From Cupriavidus yeoncheonensis (GTDB lineage Bacteria > Pseudomonadota > Gammaproteobacteria > Burkholderiales > Burkholderiaceae): a stretch of 64,000 bases of DNA. Shown here one piece after another: positions 9,798 to 19,475 of this stretch. Position 1 is the first letter of the stretch; every line of letters begins with the position of its first letter. The position numbers and the translations under genes were made by a program. The notes below the pieces were generated by a model. That model saw only the letters and a program-made list of their open reading frames with translations. It had not been told where the DNA came from and made no database searches. The DNA lies in contig NZ_CAJPUY010000012.1 of NCBI RefSeq assembly GCF_905397275.1, positions 1 to 64,000 of the forward strand. The letters are read 5' to 3'.

Positions 9798-10100
9798 CAG
9801 CCTTCAGGGAGCACGGGGCAGGATTGCGTGCCGGCCAGGCGAACTGCAGCCGGTACTCCGGCGCCACTATATGGGAGGATGGCCACTACATGGCGGCGTC
9901 GGAGCTCGCCCTACCTTTTTCGGGTGGGGTCTCCCTCGGGCCAGCACCCGATGCGAAGGGGCGCCGTCCACCAGAGTGGCGCACGCGAGGCTTGGGGGCC
10001 GGCGCAGGGGCGTCTCATTGCGGACATCTGCCGTACAATCGCTCGCACATGGCGCCTGGCCCACGGGCCCGCCGACAACCCCGCTCCCAGTGTCCCGCCC
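9798..10100. other. Shared promoter region of the two LAL regulators
   Basis: The 303 bases between the divergent regulator starts contain a direct repeat of CCACTAYATGG (9864-9893) and a CGGGTGGGG run at 9921. No small gene was recognised. This is the natural place for cross-regulation of the pair. Confidence 0.5.
9864..9893. promoter_or_regulatory. Direct repeat CCACTAYATGG, candidate LAL binding sites
   Basis: CCACTATATGG (9864-9874) and CCACTACATGG (9883-9893) differ at one base and start 19 bases apart, close to two helical turns. Each is also semi-symmetric (CCA...TGG). Spaced direct repeats fit MalT-type activators that bind cooperatively. No other copy was noticed by eye in the window. 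Confidence 0.4.
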
Positions 10101-12905
10101 ATGCCTGAACGGACCGATACGTCCCCTCCCTCTCCAGCCATGCCAACGCCGGCACGTGCCGGCATGGCGCGCGGCGCCGCGCGCGTCGTGGCCCGGGAGC
10201 GCCTGCTGGCGCAGCTGACCGAGGCGCGCCGGCGCCGCTGCATCGTGCTGCAGGGGCCCGCGGGGTGCGGCAAGTCGGCGGCACTGATGGCCTGGCGGCT
10301 GGAGCTGCTCGGGCTGGGCTTCGACATGGCCTGGCTCACCGTGGAGCCCGAGGACAACGACCTCGCGCGCTGGCTGGACCGCCTGCTGGGCTGCCTGTCC
10401 GAGGTCAGCCCGGCCATCACGCGCGAAGCCATGCTGCTGGCCGGGCGTGGCCTGGACGATGAAGGCGTGGAACGCACCATCATTGCGCTGGTGCGCGGCA
10501 TTGCCGCCTGCCCGCGCGAACTGACGCTGGTGCTCGACGACCTGCATCATGCCAGTGAAGCCCGTGTGCGCGATGCATTGCAATGGCTGATCGACTACGC
10601 ACCGGCCAACCTGCACCTGGTACTGGTGTCCCGCTCCGCGCTCGCGCTGTCGCTGGGCCGCCTGCGCGACCAGGGCATGCTGCTGGAACTGGACCAGCGC
10701 GACCTGCGCTTCACCGCCGAGGAGTCGGGCCGGTTCCTGGCGGCCCAGCTCGGCGACATCAGTCCGCGCGACGCCCGCACGCTGCACGAGCTGACCGACG
10801 GCTGGGTGGCCGGCCTGCAACTGTTCGCCACCCACTGGAAGCGCAAGAAGCAGCATGACAGCGGCATTAGCTTCGCCGGCGATTTCGTGCGCGCCAACGT
10901 GCAGAATGCCGGTGCGTTCGCCGACTACTTCGAGCGCGAAGTCTTGTCGCGCCTGGCGCCGGACGAAGCCGAACTGCTGGTGCGCGCCGCCGCGTGCGAG
11001 CGCTTCAGCGCCTCGCTTTGCGCCGCACTGAGCGACAGCGGGCAGGGCGAGGCCGAGGTACTCAGGCTGCTCGCCCGGCTCGAAAGCGAGAACCTGTTCA
11101 TCGCACCGGTCGAGGATACCGGGCGCGAGACGTGGTACCGCCTGCACCCCTTGCTGCGCGAGACGCTCGCCGAGCGTTTCCGGATGCGCAGCGAATGGCA
11201 GCAAGGCGCGGTGCACACGGCGGCGTGGCAGTGGTTCCGCGATCACCGCATGCTCGAAGAGGCGGTGCGGCACGCCATGCTGGCCGGCGATCCCGGCACC
11301 GCCGCCGACTTTGTCGAGCGCTACGCCACCAGGCTGATGTCGCGCGGTGAAACGCGCAAGGCGCTTGCGCTGCTGCGGCTGCTGCCGGCCGAGCAGGTGC
11401 AGCAACGCCTGGAACTGCGCATGCTGACGCTGCGCATGCACGTCTCCATGCATGACGCCGATACCGCCTCGGCCATTGCCGACCGCATCGAAGCCGACCT
11501 GCCCGCGGACGCGGACAACCTGCGCTACCGGCTGGCGCTGCAGCGCTTCAGCATCATGGTGCTGCGCGACGACACCGCCGGCGCGCAGGCCTTGCTGCCG
11601 CAGATCCTGCAGCCGCCCGCGCAGCTCGAACCGTTCTACGTCGGCGGCCGCAACAACCTGCTGACCTGGCTCTACATGCACCTTGGCGAGTTCGACGAGG
11701 CGCGCCGCGTCCAGAGTGAGGCGCAGCCCCTGATGGTCGAGGGCGCGCCGCTGGTCGGCACCGCCAGCGGCAGCCTCAACGGACGCTGCATGGTCGCCTT
11801 CAGCTACGCGCTGGAGGGCAAGATGCTGCAAGCGGAGCGTGTTTGCCGCGACGTGCTGCGCGAAGTGGAACAGGTCGGCAGCACCCGCTCCGAGCCCGAG
11901 TACTTTGCCGCGGCGCTGCTCGGCGAGACGCTATACGAACAGGGCGACCTGGAAGCCGCGCGCCGCCTGCTGGAAGACCGCGTCGACGTACTCGAACGGG
12001 TTTCCATCCCGGATACCGTGCTGCGCGTGCACACCGTGCTGGCCGCTGCGCATTGGCTGAGCGGCCATCGCCTGGACGCGTTTGCGCAACTCGAACGCAT
12101 GGAAGAGTACGGTATCCAGTTCCGGCTGGACCGGCTCATCGCCCAGAGCCTGGGCTACCAGGTGCTGCTGCACGTGGTCAGCGGCGACATCGATACGGCC
12201 GAGGCGGTGCTGGCCCGGTTGCGCGCGGTGGCGCTGCGCCACCAGCATGCGCCGCGGGGTTCGCTCGACGCCATCCACTTGTCGGCCGAGCGCGCCGGCA
12301 TCCTGGTCGCGCTGGCGCACGACAACCTGGACGAGGCCTCGCGCCGTGTCACGGATCTGCGCGCCTACTGCGAGGCGCGTGGCTGGCAGCGCCACGTAGC
12401 GCAGCAGCACATCCTGGCCGCCGTGATTGCTTCGCGCCGCGGCGACACGGACACGGCGAACACCCATGCTATGACGGCACTGCGCCTGGGGCACAGGCTG
12501 GGACTGGTACGCGCGCTGATGGACGCCTACCCGGGGGCGCTCGACCTGCTGGTCAGTGCCGCCAACGCCGCCGAACCGCCGGACCCCGTACTCGGCTTCT
12601 ATATCGAGCGCTTGCAGGCGGCAGCGCTGGCGCTGCCGCAGATGCCCGCCGGCGCCCCTGACAGCGCCACTGACGGCGCTGCCGGACAGGCGCTGGCCGG
12701 ACAGGAAGAACTCAGCGACCGTGAAGCGGACGTGGTCCGACTGCTGGCGCAGGCCCTGCCCAACAAGAAGATTGCCCGCACGCTCGGACTCTCCCCGGAA
12801 ACCGTCAAGTGGCACTTGCGGAACATCTTCCGCAAGCTTGGCGTGAGCAGCCGCGACGAGGCCGTGGCGCGCATGCGCGACCGCGGGCTCGGACCAGACG
12901 CCTGA
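10101..12905 (+). CDS. MalT/LAL-type LuxR-family transcriptional activator (B)
   Basis: This 934-residue paralogue of the divergent regulator has a Walker A (GPAGCGKS, about residues 53-60), a Walker B-like TLVLDDLHH, a long TPR-like region, and a C-terminal LuxR helix-turn-helix ([33 protein letters not shown]). The open frame extends far upstream as the antisense shadow of the other regulator. The ATG at 10101 is chosen because family homology begins soon after it; no clear ribosome site is seen, and an ATG about 40 bases on is an alternative. It reads toward the catabolic operon at 13164 and is the best candidate activator for it. Confidence 0.87.
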   Translation: MPERTDTSPPSPAMPTPARAGMARGAARVVARERLLAQLTEARRRRCIVLQGPAGCGKSAALMAWRLELLGLGFDMAWLTVEPEDNDLARWLDRLLGCLSEVSPAITREAMLLAGRGLDDEGVERTIIALVRGIAACPRELTLVLDDLHHASEARVRDALQWLIDYAPANLHLVLVSRSALALSLGRLRDQGMLLELDQRDLRFTAEESGRFLAAQLGDISPRDARTLHELTDGWVAGLQLFATHWKRKKQHDSGISFAGDFVRANVQNAGAFADYFEREVLSRLAPDEAELLVRAAACERFSASLCAALSDSGQGEAEVLRLLARLESENLFIAPVEDTGRETWYRLHPLLRETLAERFRMRSEWQQGAVHTAAWQWFRDHRMLEEAVRHAMLAGDPGTAADFVERYATRLMSRGETRKALALLRLLPAEQVQQRLELRMLTLRMHVSMHDADTASAIADRIEADLPADADNLRYRLALQRFSIMVLRDDTAGAQALLPQILQPPAQLEPFYVGGRNNLLTWLYMHLGEFDEARRVQSEAQPLMVEGAPLVGTASGSLNGRCMVAFSYALEGKMLQAERVCRDVLREVEQVGSTRSEPEYFAAALLGETLYEQGDLEAARRLLEDRVDVLERVSIPDTVLRVHTVLAAAHWLSGHRLDAFAQLERMEEYGIQFRLDRLIAQSLGYQVLLHVVSGDIDTAEAVLARLRAVALRHQHAPRGSLDAIHLSAERAGILVALAHDNLDEASRRVTDLRAYCEARGWQRHVAQQHILAAVIASRRGDTDTANTHAMTALRLGHRLGLVRALMDAYPGALDLLVSAANAAEPPDPVLGFYIERLQAAALALPQMPAGAPDSATDGAAGQALAGQEELSDREADVVRLLAQALPNKKIARTLGLSPETVKWHLRNIFRKLGVSSRDEAVARMRDRGLGPDA

Positions 12906-13023
12906 GCCCGGCGCGCTCGCCCGACCCTTCCCCCTCCGACCTGCCTTCCGGCGCGCAAACTCCCGTGCCCTTGCCTGCCCAGCCTGGCAAGCGGCACGGC
13001 TGACCATCCCGGCCACCTGACGC

Positions 13024-13036
13024 GGGTGGTTCACCC
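13024..13036. promoter_or_regulatory. GGGTG-GTT-CACCC inverted repeat upstream of the ligase operon
   Basis: A 5-bp dyad in the 258-base gap before the acyl-CoA ligase gene. CGGGTGG also occurs in the gaps at 4067 and 9921, upstream of the racemase and of LAL regulator B. The match is short and could be chance in GC-rich DNA. Confidence 0.25.
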
Positions 13037-13163
13037 ACCCCACCCCTCCCCGGTAACTTAGCGCCATACCCGCGCCATACCAGCGCCAAGCCCTGCCAGC
13101 GATGCAGGCGGCGAGCGCCGGGCGTGCCACGCAAGGCATCCCGTACACCGAGGAGACCATACG

Positions 13164-15098
13164 ATGACCGTATCCCTGGCCGCCAGTGTCCCGGTCGCGC
13201 CATCCGGCGGCCCATCCGGCAGCCCATCCGGCGACCAACGGGCACGCTACCGCCCGACCGTCTTCCCCAGCCGCGACACGCTGGTGGACACCCGCGCCGA
13301 CGGCACCGTGCTGCTGCGCTGCGCGACGCCGCCCGGCGACCTGACCCAGCACGGCCTCCCCGAGTTCCTGCCCCACTGGGCAGCGCGCCGCGGTGCGCTG
13401 CCGGTATTTCGCGAACGCGATGCCCGGGGCGAGTGGCGCTCGCTGGGCTGGGCCGACCTGTGGCTGCAGGTGCAGGCCGTGGGCGCCGCGCTGCTGGAAA
13501 TGGGCCTGGGCCAGGACCGCCCGCTGATGCTGCTGTCCGGCAACTCCATCGAACAGGCGGTGCTGCTGCTCGCCGCCGAATATGTCGGCGTACCGACCGC
13601 GCCCGTCTCGCCGGCCTACTCGCTGCTCAGCCGCGACTTCGCCCGCCTGCGCAGCGTGGCGGAACTGGTGCCACCCGCCGCGGTGTTCGTGCAATCGGCC
13701 GCGCCGTTCGAGCGCGCCATCGCAGCGCTGGCTTGTGCGGATGCGCCGGTCATCGCCGTGGAGGGCGCCACGGATGGCGCCACCGAGGGCCAGGTGGCCT
13801 GGAGCCAGCTCGCCGCCACCGAACTCACGCCGGCACGCCTGCGCCGGCTGGCCGAGGCGCATGCCGCGATCCGCCCGGAACAGCCTGGCCGCATCCTCTT
13901 CACCTCGGGCTCGACCGGCACGCCCAAGGGCGTCGCCCTGTCGTACCGCAACCTGGCCGCCGTCGCGACGTACTTTGCCGACACCTACGCCGCGCTGACC
14001 GGGCGCCAGCCGGCCTTCCTGTGCTGGCTGCCATGGCACCACGGGCTCGGCGGCGTGCTGAGCCTCAGCCGCACCGTGGTGCTAGGCGGCACGCACCACA
14101 TCGACGACGGCAGGCCCCTGCCCGGCCAGTTCGAGCGCACCGTGCGCAACCTGCGCGAAGTGTCGCCGGCCATCTTCACCAGCGTGCCGTCGGCCTGGAC
14201 CATGCTGGCCGCCGAGCTGGAGCGCGATCCGGCGCTGGCCGCCAGCCTGTTCGCCAATGCCGTCAATTTCTCGTACGGCGGCGCCAGCCTGCCGCGCGAC
14301 GTATGGGACCGCATCCACCGCGCGGCCGAGGCCACCGTGGGCGAGCGGATCGCGTTCTGCTCCGGCCTGGCCTGCACCGAAACCAGCGGCATGGGCATCT
14401 ACTGCACGCAGCCGACCGACCAGACCGGCAATGTCGGCGTGCCGATGCCGGGCTGCGAAGTCAAGCTGGTGCCGCTCGAAGGCGGCGACGGCCGCTACGA
14501 GATCCGCATGCGCGGACCCTTCGTGTTCGCGGGCTATGTCAAGCGGCCGGACCTGACCGCCGCCGCCTTCGATGACGAAGGCTACTTCTGCCTGGGTGAC
14601 GCGGTGCGTCTGGCCAATCCTGCGGACCCGGCATGCGGCGTGACATTCGCCGGCCGCGTGGTGGAAGACTTCAAGCTCACCAACGGCACCTGGGTACGAA
14701 CCGGTGCGGTTCGCCTGGGCCTGGTCGAGCAGTGCGCGCCGCTGATCACCGACGCCGTCATCTGCGGCCACGACCACGACTACCTGGCCGCGCTGGCCTG
14801 GCCGAACCTGGCCGCGTGCCGCCGGCTGGCGCCTGAACTGGCCGACGCCGACGCGCAGACGCTGGTGCGCCACCCCGTGGTCGTCCATGCCATCCGCGAA
14901 CGACTCAAGGGCGGCAGCGCCGGCGCCAGCCTGGCGGTGCGCCGCGTGCTGCTGATGGCCGAGCCGCCTTCGATCGATGCCAACGAGATCGCTGACAAGG
15001 GCTACGTGAACCAGGCGGCCACGCGCGCGCGCCGGGCCCACCTTGTCGACGAGCTGTTTCAAACCGAACCCGCGCCCCACGTGGCCTGCGCGTCCTGA
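13164..15098 (+). CDS. Feruloyl-CoA-synthase-like acyl-CoA ligase
   Basis: This 644-residue enzyme of the AMP-forming ligase family would activate a carboxylic acid with ATP and CoA, the entry step of the operon. The phosphate-binding motif LFTSGSTGTPKG is present near residues 250-262. The adenylate motif is seen as SYGGASLPRD, with a CTETSG segment after it. Overall layout and length resemble feruloyl-CoA synthases and related aryl or branched acid ligases rather than medium-chain acyl-CoA synthetases. A strong ribosome site (GAGGAGACC) precedes the ATG. The true substrate is not determinable. Confidence 0.85.
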   Translation: MTVSLAASVPVAPSGGPSGSPSGDQRARYRPTVFPSRDTLVDTRADGTVLLRCATPPGDLTQHGLPEFLPHWAARRGALPVFRERDARGEWRSLGWADLWLQVQAVGAALLEMGLGQDRPLMLLSGNSIEQAVLLLAAEYVGVPTAPVSPAYSLLSRDFARLRSVAELVPPAAVFVQSAAPFERAIAALACADAPVIAVEGATDGATEGQVAWSQLAATELTPARLRRLAEAHAAIRPEQPGRILFTSGSTGTPKGVALSYRNLAAVATYFADTYAALTGRQPAFLCWLPWHHGLGGVLSLSRTVVLGGTHHIDDGRPLPGQFERTVRNLREVSPAIFTSVPSAWTMLAAELERDPALAASLFANAVNFSYGGASLPRDVWDRIHRAAEATVGERIAFCSGLACTETSGMGIYCTQPTDQTGNVGVPMPGCEVKLVPLEGGDGRYEIRMRGPFVFAGYVKRPDLTAAAFDDEGYFCLGDAVRLANPADPACGVTFAGRVVEDFKLTNGTWVRTGAVRLGLVEQCAPLITDAVICGHDHDYLAALAWPNLAACRRLAPELADADAQTLVRHPVVVHAIRERLKGGSAGASLAVRRVLLMAEPPSIDANEIADKGYVNQAATRARRAHLVDELFQTEPAPHVACAS

Positions 15099-15121
15099 CC
15101 CCAGTTCCTCCGGAGCCTTCC

Positions 15122-16261
15122 ATGCAAATCAACCGTACGATCTATCGCGACGACCACGAAATGTTCCGCACCACGGTGCGCCGCTTCCTGGAGCGCGAAT
15201 GCGTGCCCCACCAGGCCGAATGGGACAAGGCCGGCAAGGTGGACCGCGAAACCTGGCTCAAGGCCGGCCGCGAAGGCCTGCTGTGCGTCACGCTGCCGAC
15301 CGAATACGGCGGTGGCGGCGGCGACTTCGGCCACTCCGCCATCTATAACGAGGAGATGGCGCGCGCCGGCGTGAGCGGGCTGGGCTTCGGTGTCCACTCC
15401 GACATCATCGCCCCGTACATCAACCGGATCGGCAGCGAAGCGCAGAAGCAGCGCTGGCTGCCCAGGGTCTGCTCGGGCGAATCCATCCTGGCCATCGGCA
15501 TGACCGAGCCCGGCACCGGCAGCGACCTCAAGGCCATCCGCACCACCGCCGTGCGCGACGGCGACGAGTACGTCATCAACGGCAGCAAGACCTTCATCAG
15601 CAACGGCCTGAACGCCGACCTGATCATCATGGTCTGCAAGACCGACCCGGCAGCCGGCGCGCGCGGCGTCAGCCTGATCGTCGTGGAAGCCGACCGCGCG
15701 GGCTTCCGCCGCGGACGCAAGCTCGACAAGGTCGGCCAGCACGCCCAGGACACCGCCGAACTGTTCTTCGACAACGTGCGCGTGCCCGTCGCCAACCTGC
15801 TGGGCGAGGAAGGCAAGGGCTTTGCCTACCTGATGGGCGAACTGCCGCAGGAACGCCTGTCGATCGCCGTCAGCGCGGCCGCCAAGCTGGAGGTCTGCCT
15901 CGAACACACGCTGGCCTACGTGAAGGACCGCAAGGCCTTCAACCAGACCGTGTGGGACTTCCAGAACACCAAGTTCAAGCTGGCCGACATCAAGGCCCAG
16001 GCGATTGCCGTGCGCCTGATGGTGGACCACTACCTCGGCGAACACATCCGCCGCCGCCTGACGCTGGAAGAAGCGGCCATCGCCAAGCTGTACGCGACCG
16101 AGGCGCTGGGCAAGGCGCTGGACGACATGGTCCAGCTCCACGGCGGCTACGGCTACATGATGGAGTACCCGGTGGCACGCGCCTTCGCCGATTCGCGCGT
16201 CACGCGCATCTATGGCGGCACCAGCGAAGTGATGCGCGACCTGATCTCGCGCAAGCTGTAA
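15122..16261 (+). CDS. Acyl-CoA dehydrogenase (operon copy 1)
   Basis: This 379-residue FAD enzyme would introduce the alpha,beta double bond into an acyl-CoA. The signatures MTEPGTGSDLKAIRTTA, the LHGGYGYMMEYPVAR region and the C-terminal RIYGGTSEVMRDLI are all present. The latter two place the FAD and the catalytic region. It lies 23 bases after the ligase. It is a complete single-subunit type, unlike the paired dehydrogenases at the end of this operon. Confidence 0.92.
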   Translation: MQINRTIYRDDHEMFRTTVRRFLERECVPHQAEWDKAGKVDRETWLKAGREGLLCVTLPTEYGGGGGDFGHSAIYNEEMARAGVSGLGFGVHSDIIAPYINRIGSEAQKQRWLPRVCSGESILAIGMTEPGTGSDLKAIRTTAVRDGDEYVINGSKTFISNGLNADLIIMVCKTDPAAGARGVSLIVVEADRAGFRRGRKLDKVGQHAQDTAELFFDNVRVPVANLLGEEGKGFAYLMGELPQERLSIAVSAAAKLEVCLEHTLAYVKDRKAFNQTVWDFQNTKFKLADIKAQAIAVRLMVDHYLGEHIRRRLTLEEAAIAKLYATEALGKALDDMVQLHGGYGYMMEYPVARAFADSRVTRIYGGTSEVMRDLISRKL

Positions 16262-16306
16262 CGCACGCCACGCCCCGAACACTGCAGATACCTCAGGAGC
16301 AAATCA

Positions 16307-17494
16307 ATGACCCGCAAAGTCTTCGTCGCCGGCGTCGGCATGATCCCGTTCAAGAAGCCCGGCACCAGCGAGACCTATGACGTGATGGGCGCCCTCGCCG
16401 TGCAGCAGGCGCTGGAAGACGCCGGACTGTCCTACACGGACGTGCAGCAGGCCTACGCCGGCTATGTCTACGGCGATTCCACCTGCGGCCAGAAGGCGCT
16501 GTACCGCGTCGGCATGAGCGGCATCCCGGTCATCAACGTCAACAACAACTGTGCCACCGGTTCGTCGGCGCTGTTCCTGGCACGCCAGGCCGTGCAGAGC
16601 GGCGCGGTGGACTGCGCGCTGGCCGTGGGCTTCGAGTTCATGCAGCCGGGCGCACTGCGGTCGCGCTGGGACGACCGCGCCCCGGCGCTGGAGCGCGCCC
16701 TCGACGTGGTGGATGAGCTGGTCGACCGCAAGGACCTGCCCAGCGCCATCCGCCAGTTCTCCGGCGCCGGCAAGGCCCACATGGACAAGTACGGCACCAG
16801 GCTGGAAACCTTCGCGAAGATCCGCGCCAAGGCCAGCCAGCACGCCGCGCGCAACCCGCTGGCCGTGTTCCGCAACGTCGTCTCGACCGAGGACGTCATG
16901 AACGCGCCCATGCTGTGGGATGGCGTGCTGACCCGCCTGATGGCCTGCCCGCCGACGTGCGGCGGCGCCGCCGCGATCGTCGTGTCCGAGGAATTCGCCC
17001 GCAAGCGCGGCCTGCGCACTGATGTGCTGATCGCGGGCCAGGCACTGACCACCGATACGCCCAGCACGTACGACGCCAGGGACATGATTCGCGTGGTGGG
17101 CTTCGACATGGCGCAAGCGGCCGCAGCGAGTGTGTACGAGCAAGCCGGAATCGGCCCGCGCGACATCGACGTGATCGAGCTGCATGACTGCTTCGCGCAG
17201 AACGAGCTGCTGACCTATGAAGCGCTGGGCCTGTGCGACGAGGGTCACGGCGAGAAGCTGGTCAACGACGGCGACAACACCTATGGCGGCAAATGGGTCG
17301 TCAATCCGTCGGGCGGCCTGCTGTCCAAGGGCCACCCGCTCGGCGCAACGGGCCTGGCGCAGTGCTATGAGCTGACCCACCAGCTGCGCGGCACGGCCGA
17401 CGCACGCCAGGTTCGGGACGCGCGGGTCGCGCTCGCGCACAACGTCGGCCTGGGCGGCGCCTGCGTCGTCACGGTCTACCAGAAGGCCGGCTGA
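16307..17494 (+). CDS. SCPx/lipid-transfer-type thiolase
   Basis: This 395-residue thiolase of the SCP2/SCPx branch should cleave a 3-ketoacyl-CoA, giving acetyl- or propionyl-CoA. The nucleophile is Cys82 in NNNCATGSSAL. HDC at 293-295 and His343 in GGLLSKGHPLGATG complete the active site. Retention of both cysteines argues for thiolysis rather than the retro-aldol reaction of Ltp2-type relatives. No DUF35 partner gene is seen in the operon, which also speaks against an Ltp2 role. It is translated from its own ribosome site (CAGGAGCAAATCA). Confidence 0.9.
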   Translation: MTRKVFVAGVGMIPFKKPGTSETYDVMGALAVQQALEDAGLSYTDVQQAYAGYVYGDSTCGQKALYRVGMSGIPVINVNNNCATGSSALFLARQAVQSGAVDCALAVGFEFMQPGALRSRWDDRAPALERALDVVDELVDRKDLPSAIRQFSGAGKAHMDKYGTRLETFAKIRAKASQHAARNPLAVFRNVVSTEDVMNAPMLWDGVLTRLMACPPTCGGAAAIVVSEEFARKRGLRTDVLIAGQALTTDTPSTYDARDMIRVVGFDMAQAAAASVYEQAGIGPRDIDVIELHDCFAQNELLTYEALGLCDEGHGEKLVNDGDNTYGGKWVVNPSGGLLSKGHPLGATGLAQCYELTHQLRGTADARQVRDARVALAHNVGLGGACVVTVYQKAG

Positions 17495-17533
17495 CGGCCG
17501 GCGCACGGCAACGATCCCACGGAGACAATCGAG

Positions 17534-17974
17534 ATGATCGACAAGAAACACATCGGCAAGGTGATCGCGGACTTCCGCACCACCGCGCCGGCCAGCCAGC
17601 TGCGCTTCTTCGCCAAGGCCACGGGCGAGACGCGCCCGGTCTACACCGACGAAGCCGCCGCGCGCGATGCCGGCCACCGCGGCCTGCCGCTGCCGCCGAC
17701 GTTCCTGTTCTCGCTGGAACTGGTCAACCCGCCAACGGGCTGGCGCGACGAGCTTGGCATCAAGGTCGAGCGCATCCTGCACGGCGAGCAGTCCTTCACC
17801 TACCACCGCATGGCGTATGCCGGCGACACGCTGCACTTCAGGACCACCATCACCGACATCTACGAGAAGAAGGGTGGCGCGCTGGATTTCGTCGTGCGCG
17901 AGACGCGCGTGACCAACCAGGATGGCGAGCACGTGGCGGACCTGCGCGGCGTGCTGGTCCAACGCAACGGCTGA
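17534..17974 (+). CDS. MaoC N-terminal (FAS1-like) dehydratase subunit
   Basis: This 146-residue hotdog protein matches the N-terminal MaoC/FAS1-like dehydratase family, with FFAKATGETRPVYTDEAAA and RGLPLPPTFLFSLEL. In known cases such half-proteins lack the full hydratase motif and pair with a MaoC partner to make one enoyl-CoA hydratase. The next gene, 14 bases on, encodes exactly that partner. Together they would hydrate the enoyl-CoA made by the dehydrogenases. Confidence 0.85.
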   Translation: MIDKKHIGKVIADFRTTAPASQLRFFAKATGETRPVYTDEAAARDAGHRGLPLPPTFLFSLELVNPPTGWRDELGIKVERILHGEQSFTYHRMAYAGDTLHFRTTITDIYEKKGGALDFVVRETRVTNQDGEHVADLRGVLVQRNG

Positions 17975-17988
17975 ACCGGAGACATCGA

Positions 17989-18405
17989 ATGAGCAATCTG
18001 AGCTTCGACCAGATCCAGGTCGGCGACACCCTGCCCCCGCTGACGCTGGAGCCGATCAACCGCACCACGCTGGCGCTGTTTGCCGGCGCGTCGAACGATC
18101 ACAACGCGATCCACATCGACACCGACTTCGCCCGCAAGGCCGGCATGCCCGACGTGTTCGCGCACGGCATGCTGTCGATGGCCTACCTGGGCCGCATGCT
18201 GACGCTGTGGGTGGACCAGCGCCAGCTGCGCGATTTCGGCGTGCGCTTTGTCGGCATCACCCATCTTGGCCACCGCATCACCTGCACCGGACGCGTGGTC
18301 GAGAAGCTTCACGCCGGCGGGGAAAACCGCATCAAGCTGGAAATCCAGACCGCCAACCAGTATGGCGAAACCAGGATCCTGGGCGACGCGGTCGTCGCCC
18401 TGTAA
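17989..18405 (+). CDS. MaoC-family (R)-specific enoyl-CoA hydratase subunit
   Basis: This 138-residue hotdog protein carries the hydratase-2 motif around FAGASNDHNAIHID, with the catalytic Asp37 and His42, followed by GMPDVFAHGMLSM. It is the catalytic partner expected for the FAS1-like subunit encoded just upstream. Such split hydratases are typical of pathways handling bulky side chains, where one hotdog half binds the large acyl group. This is a family-level inference. Confidence 0.88.
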   Translation: MSNLSFDQIQVGDTLPPLTLEPINRTTLALFAGASNDHNAIHIDTDFARKAGMPDVFAHGMLSMAYLGRMLTLWVDQRQLRDFGVRFVGITHLGHRITCTGRVVEKLHAGGENRIKLEIQTANQYGETRILGDAVVAL

Positions 18406-18431
18406 GACCCAAACACATTCAGGAGTCAGAA

Positions 18432-19256
18432 ATGGGAGCACTTGAAGGCAAGGTGGCACTGGTCACCGGATCGGGACGCGGCATCGGCAACGCCATCGCC
18501 ATGCGGCTGGCCCGCGAAGGCGCGCGCCTGGTCATCAACGACCTGGACGCCGAACCGGCGCACCAGACCGTGGAAGAACTGAAAGGCATGGGCGTGGAAG
18601 CGGTGGCCTGCGTCGGCAACGTCGCGGCGCCCGACTTTGCCGAGCGCTTCATCGGCACCGCCATGAACACGTTCAAGGGCATCGACATCCTCGTCAACAA
18701 CGCCGGCTTCACGTGGGACGACGTGGTGCAGAAAATGAGCGACGAGCAGTGGTACGCGATCCTGGACTGCCACATGACGGCACCGTTCCGCATCCTGCGC
18801 GCGGCCTATCCGCACCTCAAGGCCCTGCATGCGGCCGACAAGGAAGCCGGCCGCGAGGTGTACCGCAAGATCGTCAATATCTCGTCGACGTCGGGCCTGA
18901 ACGGCAACGCCGGACAGATCAACTACTCCGGCGCCAAGGCCGGCGTGATCGGCATGACCCGTGCGATGGCACGCGAATGGGGTCGCTTCAACGTCAACGT
19001 CAACGCGGTGGCATTTGGCCTGATCCACACCCGCATGACGTCCGCCGACGCCAAGGCCGGCGCCACGGTGAATATCGAAGGCCGCGAGATCCGCGTGGGC
19101 CTGAACCCGGACATGCTGAAGAGCCACGCGCAGCGCAACCCGCTGGGCCGTGGCGGCACGCCGGAAGAAGCCGCCGGCGGCGTGTACCTGTTCTGCTCGC
19201 CGGATTCCAACTACATCACCGGCCAGGTGGTTGCCGTCGCCGGTAACGTGCAGTAA
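18432..19256 (+). CDS. Short-chain dehydrogenase/reductase (3-hydroxyacyl-CoA type)
   Basis: This 274-residue SDR has the cofactor motif TGSGRGIG (12-19), NNAG in LVNNAGFTWDD, and the catalytic Tyr165 and Lys169 in YSGAK. It probably oxidises the 3-hydroxyacyl-CoA formed by the MaoC pair and feeds the thiolase. The NDLD segment after the second strand fits NAD preference. The ATG at 18432 follows an AGGAG site. A hairpin and a 219-base gap follow the gene. Confidence 0.88.
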   Translation: MGALEGKVALVTGSGRGIGNAIAMRLAREGARLVINDLDAEPAHQTVEELKGMGVEAVACVGNVAAPDFAERFIGTAMNTFKGIDILVNNAGFTWDDVVQKMSDEQWYAILDCHMTAPFRILRAAYPHLKALHAADKEAGREVYRKIVNISSTSGLNGNAGQINYSGAKAGVIGMTRAMAREWGRFNVNVNAVAFGLIHTRMTSADAKAGATVNIEGREIRVGLNPDMLKSHAQRNPLGRGGTPEEAAGGVYLFCSPDSNYITGQVVAVAGNVQ

Positions 19257-19282
19257 CCGGAGACCAGCCTCCCTCCGCATCG

Positions 19283-19300
19283 TCGCCGCAAGGGCGGCGA
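19283..19300. promoter_or_regulatory. Hairpin in the operon gap after the SDR gene
   Basis: TCGCCGC (19283-19289) pairs with GCGGCGA (19294-19300) around AAGG. It lies in a 219-base gap that divides the ligase-to-SDR genes from the two following dehydrogenases, so transcript processing or a second promoter is possible. There is no T-run. Confidence 0.3.
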
Positions 19301-19475
19301 TGCGCGCCGGCGCATGCCGCCGGCTGCAGCAAGGCGCCGTACGTGGCGCTCGATGCAATGCGACCCGAACCTGCTGTGGCCGGGCCCGGGTCGCAGCGGA
19401 CGTTCGATCGCCCGCCCCGCTCATCTGTACGCCTGCCGTCCCGGCAGACACCATCCCCAATCTGGAGACCGCAAG

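Noticed and set aside
7815..10100. Very long in-frame extension upstream of LAL regulator B
   Set aside because: It is the antisense image of LAL regulator A. Its composition is arginine/glutamine-rich and homology begins only after 10101.
7077..12905. MalT regulators as evidence for maltose use
   Set aside because: No maltose genes are present. The MalT-like layout is shared by many catabolic activators.
11931..14042. 703-codon reverse frame across the LAL and ligase genes
   Set aside because: It spans two well-supported forward genes and their gap and shows shadow composition.
16307..17494. Ltp2-type retro-aldolase for steroid side chains
   Set aside because: The thiolase cysteines (82 and 295) are kept and no DUF35 partner is present, so thiolysis is more likely.
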